Positions 7,441-8,743 of a DNA stretch of 8,743 bases are shown here, in pieces; within the stretch, counting starts at the first letter, position 1, and each line of letters opens with the position of its first letter. The position numbers and the translations under genes are program-made. Under the pieces are notes generated by a model, which had not been told where the DNA came from, ran no database searches, and saw only the letters and a list, made by a program, of their open reading frames with translations. Source of the stretch: Burkholderiales bacterium (lineage in GTDB: Bacteria; Pseudomonadota; Gammaproteobacteria; Burkholderiales; SG8-39); NCBI GenBank assembly GCA_016649475.1, contig JAENXP010000062.1, forward strand, positions 1 to 8,743, read 5' to 3'.

Positions 7441-7462
7441 CGATTCTTCCCTCCAGGTACAG

Positions 7463-7491
7463 TATGACGCGGTGGACCGCGGTTTTATTCC
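7463..7491 (-). promoter_or_regulatory. ECF-type promoter for the sigma/anti-sigma operon
   Basis: Read on the minus strand, GGAATAA (7491-7485), a 15-nt spacer, then CGTCATA (7469-7463). GGAA-type -35 and CGTC-type -10 elements at this spacing are hallmarks of ECF promoters. The predicted transcript start near 7456 leaves a very short leader just long enough for the GGAGG ribosome site at 7454-7450. A perfect dyad CGCGGT-GG-ACCGCG (7468-7481) fills most of the spacer. Confidence 0.65.
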
Positions 7492-7517
7492 CTTACACCC
7501 GGGCGCGGACTGTCGAT

Positions 7518-7546
7518 GGAATAAACCGGGCTTTGCCCGCGTCCTA
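7518..7546 (+). promoter_or_regulatory. ECF-type promoter for the secreted DsrE gene
   Basis: GGAATAA at 7518-7524, a 15-nt spacer, then CGTCCTA at 7540-7546. The elements match the divergent promoter at 7463-7491 in 13 of 14 core positions with identical spacing, which strongly suggests recognition by the same sigma factor. The spacer contains the dyad CGGGC-TTT-GCCCG (7527-7539). A start near 7553 would give a leader of about 90 nt before the ATG at 7645. Within that leader, TGGGTG (7578-7583) and CACCCA (7608-7613) could pair. Confidence 0.65.
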
Positions 7547-7644
7547 CCCTTACCGGCTGCAAATATCCAAAATAAACTGGGTGGTCAATACCAGTCGGTT
7601 GCTTCGTCACCCAAACCTAACCCAAACAGAGAGGAGCCGCAATC

Positions 7645-8064
7645 ATGATCCGCAGAACTTTTTTCCATCTATTGCTTGCCAGCGCTATGCTTGCCATCGC
7701 CGCCCCCGCCGCGATGGCCGCCAAGGCCGGCGTTGTAATCCAGGTCAGCGACAGCAACCCAAAGACCTGGAACCAGGCGTTGAACGTCATCAAGAACGTC
7801 CAGAAGGCATACGGCAAGGACAATGTTGATGTCGAGCTCGTCGTCTTCGGTATGGGCTCGGGAATGCTCAAGCTCGATTCGCCGCTTGCGAACCGCATCG
7901 ACGATGCCCTGGCCGACGGCGCGCAAGTCTCAATGTGCGAGAACACCATGAAGGGACAGAAGCTGACCAAGGCGGACATGCATCCGAAGATCGGTTACGT
8001 CAAAGCCGGCGTCATCGAGATCATCGAAAAGAGCAAAGAGGGCTGGACCGTCATTCGACCATAG
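7645..8064 (+). CDS. Secreted (periplasmic) DsrE-family protein
   Basis: A 139-residue protein. Residues 1-26 are a Sec signal peptide: MIRR, hydrophobic core FFHLLLASAMLAIAA, and cleavage after AMA. The mature part is a single DsrE/F-like domain: GVVIQVSDS strand, VDVELVVFGMG strand with the glycine-rich turn, the helix SPLANRIDDALADG, VSMCENTM with the sole cysteine C98, and the terminal EGWTVIRP. The same order of elements, including CxxT and EGW near the C-terminus, occurs in the C-terminal domain of the anti-sigma factor at 6200-6901. GAGGAG at 7631-7636 lies 8 nt before the ATG. Characterised cytoplasmic DsrE/TusD proteins carry persulfide sulfur on a cysteine; whether C98 does so is inference. 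It is transcribed divergently from the sigma operon, from a matching promoter, so it is a likely target of that sigma factor. Confidence 0.88.
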   Translation: MIRRTFFHLLLASAMLAIAAPAAMAAKAGVVIQVSDSNPKTWNQALNVIKNVQKAYGKDNVDVELVVFGMGSGMLKLDSPLANRIDDALADGAQVSMCENTMKGQKLTKADMHPKIGYVKAGVIEIIEKSKEGWTVIRP

Positions 8065-8743
8065 CAGTCCTGCCCGCCGGCGGCTCCGACCTTGCTTCGG
8101 AACCGCGCGGCGCCTGCGTTTGGCAGCGGGCCGGAGATGGCCGGGAGTACGCGCTGAGCCTCGCCGCCTGCTGAAATTCCAGCCAAAGTCCGCTATCGGC
8201 TCTGGATGCTCAAGAGCGGACGGATGGCTGCGAGATCGACAAGCGCGAGCATTCAGACTGACCACCTCGCGTAGAAGGTCGGTGGCCACCTGGGCATAGA
8301 GCGCGGTGGTCTCGAGCTTCTTGTGCCCGAGCAAGACCTGGATCACGCGGATATCGACCTTCTGCTCCAAAAGGTGGGTAGCGAAACTATGGTGCAGTGT
8401 GTGCATCGAGATGCGCTTGTCGATGCCCGCAGCCTCTGCGGCGGCATGGATGGCGCGGTTGAGCTGACGGGTGGTGAGCTGGTCGATCTGGTCCAGGCCA
8501 GGAAAGAGCCATCCGCCATCGAGCATCTTGCCCTGGGTTCGGGCCTCCCGCCACCAGGCGCGCAGCCGCCAGAGCAGCACTGGCGGGAGCATGGCGTAGC
8601 GATCCTTGCGGCCCTTGCCCTGTTCGATGCGCAGCGTCATGCGCTCGCTATCAATGTCACCCACCTTCAAGTTGATCACTTCGCTGGCGCGCAGCCCCGC
8701 GCCGTAGGCAACCGAGAGCGCCGTCTGATGCTTTAGGTTGCGG
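7930..8743 (-). CDS. Tyrosine recombinase/integrase (IS91-associated type), partial, probably inactive
   Basis: The frame is open to the right window edge (first full codon at 8742), so the N-terminal half lies outside. The visible catalytic domain contains YGAGLRASEV with the first catalytic Arg, GKGRKDR with the catalytic Lys, HTLHHSFATHLLE, LLGHKKLETTALY with the Tyr nucleophile (8298-8296), and AQVATDLLREVVS. In normal members the third motif reads HTLRH. Here the second catalytic Arg is His (codon CAC at 8394-8392; Arg CGC would differ by one base). Recognisable homology ends at about 8257. Beyond that, about 109 residues of low-complexity Arg-rich tail run to a stop at 7930, the last 135 nt antisense to dsrE, so this tail is probably not native. 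No transposase gene follows it. It resembles the recombinase found beside IS91-family transposases. I judge it a decaying mobile-element remnant. Confidence 0.8.
   Translation of the reverse strand, partial: RNLKHQTALSVAYGAGLRASEVINLKVGDIDSERMTLRIEQGKGRKDRYAMLPPVLLWRLRAWWREARTQGKMLDGGWLFPGLDQIDQLTTRQLNRAIHAAAEAAGIDKRISMHTLHHSFATHLLEQKVDIRVIQVLLGHKKLETTALYAQVATDLLREVVSLNARACRSRSHPSALEHPEPIADFGWNFSRRRGSARTPGHLRPAAKRRRRAVPKQGRSRRRAGLLWSNDGPALFALFDDLDDAGFDVTDLRMHVRLGQLLSLHGVLAH
8074..8083. repeat. Perfect 10-bp palindrome after the dsrE stop
   Basis: CCGCCGGCGG is self-complementary and begins 10 nt after the dsrE stop. It could mark the 3' end of the transcript, although no T-run follows, so it is not a standard intrinsic terminator. 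In a GC-rich genome such a palindrome can occur by chance. Confidence 0.25.
8188..8221. repeat. Dyad in the non-coding stretch between dsrE and the recombinase domain
   Basis: GTCCGCT at 8188-8194 pairs with AGCGGAC at 8215-8221 across a 20-nt loop. An alternative inner pairing is GCTCT (8199-8203) with AGAGC (8213-8217). It lies about 36 nt from where recombinase homology ends at about 8257, so it may be a structured end or scar of the mobile element. No flanking target duplication is visible. Confidence 0.35.

Noticed and set aside
1..8743. CRISPR array, tRNA or rRNA genes
   Set aside because: No regularly spaced direct repeats, cloverleaf structures or rRNA-like stretches were seen on reading the window.

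Overview
The window is GC-rich with strong third-position G/C bias. The protein types (MFE1-like beta-oxidation enzyme, KstR2-like TetR regulator, secreted DsrE protein, IS91-type tyrosine recombinase) suggest an environmental beta-proteobacterium, perhaps Rhodocyclales/Burkholderiales-like. That taxonomic guess is inference, because no rRNA or other marker gene is present.

Region A (about 36-6101, + strand) looks like one catabolic operon. A sigma70-like promoter (TTGACA, 17 nt, TAATCT) sits inside a wide dyad that could be a repressor operator. Four genes follow with gaps of only 31-37 nt: a fused enoyl-CoA hydratase/3-hydroxyacyl-CoA dehydrogenase (178-2286), a divergent thiolase (2318-3526), a TetR-family regulator with an extra N-terminal transposase-type helix-turn-helix domain (3563-4432), and a thiamine-diphosphate enzyme of the acetolactate-synthase fold (4470-6101). 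The first two would hydrate, oxidise and thiolytically cleave an acyl-CoA. The regulator probably senses a CoA thioester. The ThDP enzyme would make or break a C-C bond next to a carbonyl. The actual substrate cannot be read from the sequence.

Region B (6200-8064) is a compact signalling locus. On the - strand, an ECF sigma factor (7440-6898) overlaps by ATGA a single-pass anti-sigma factor (6901-6200) whose extracytoplasmic part is a DsrE-like domain. Divergently, on the + strand, lies a secreted single-domain DsrE protein (7645-8064) that aligns with the anti-sigma's sensor domain, including a shared CxxT motif. The divergent intergenic region carries two back-to-back promoters with the same ECF-type architecture (GGAATAA, exactly 15 nt, CGTCNTA). 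This suggests that the sigma factor drives both its own operon and the secreted DsrE gene. It is the most interesting system in the window.

Region C (about 8065-8743) holds a short GC-rich non-coding stretch with dyads. After it comes the C-terminal part of a - strand tyrosine recombinase, cut by the window edge. An invariant catalytic Arg has become His, and its C-terminal tail is aberrant and runs antisense into the dsrE gene. It is probably an inactive remnant of a mobile element.
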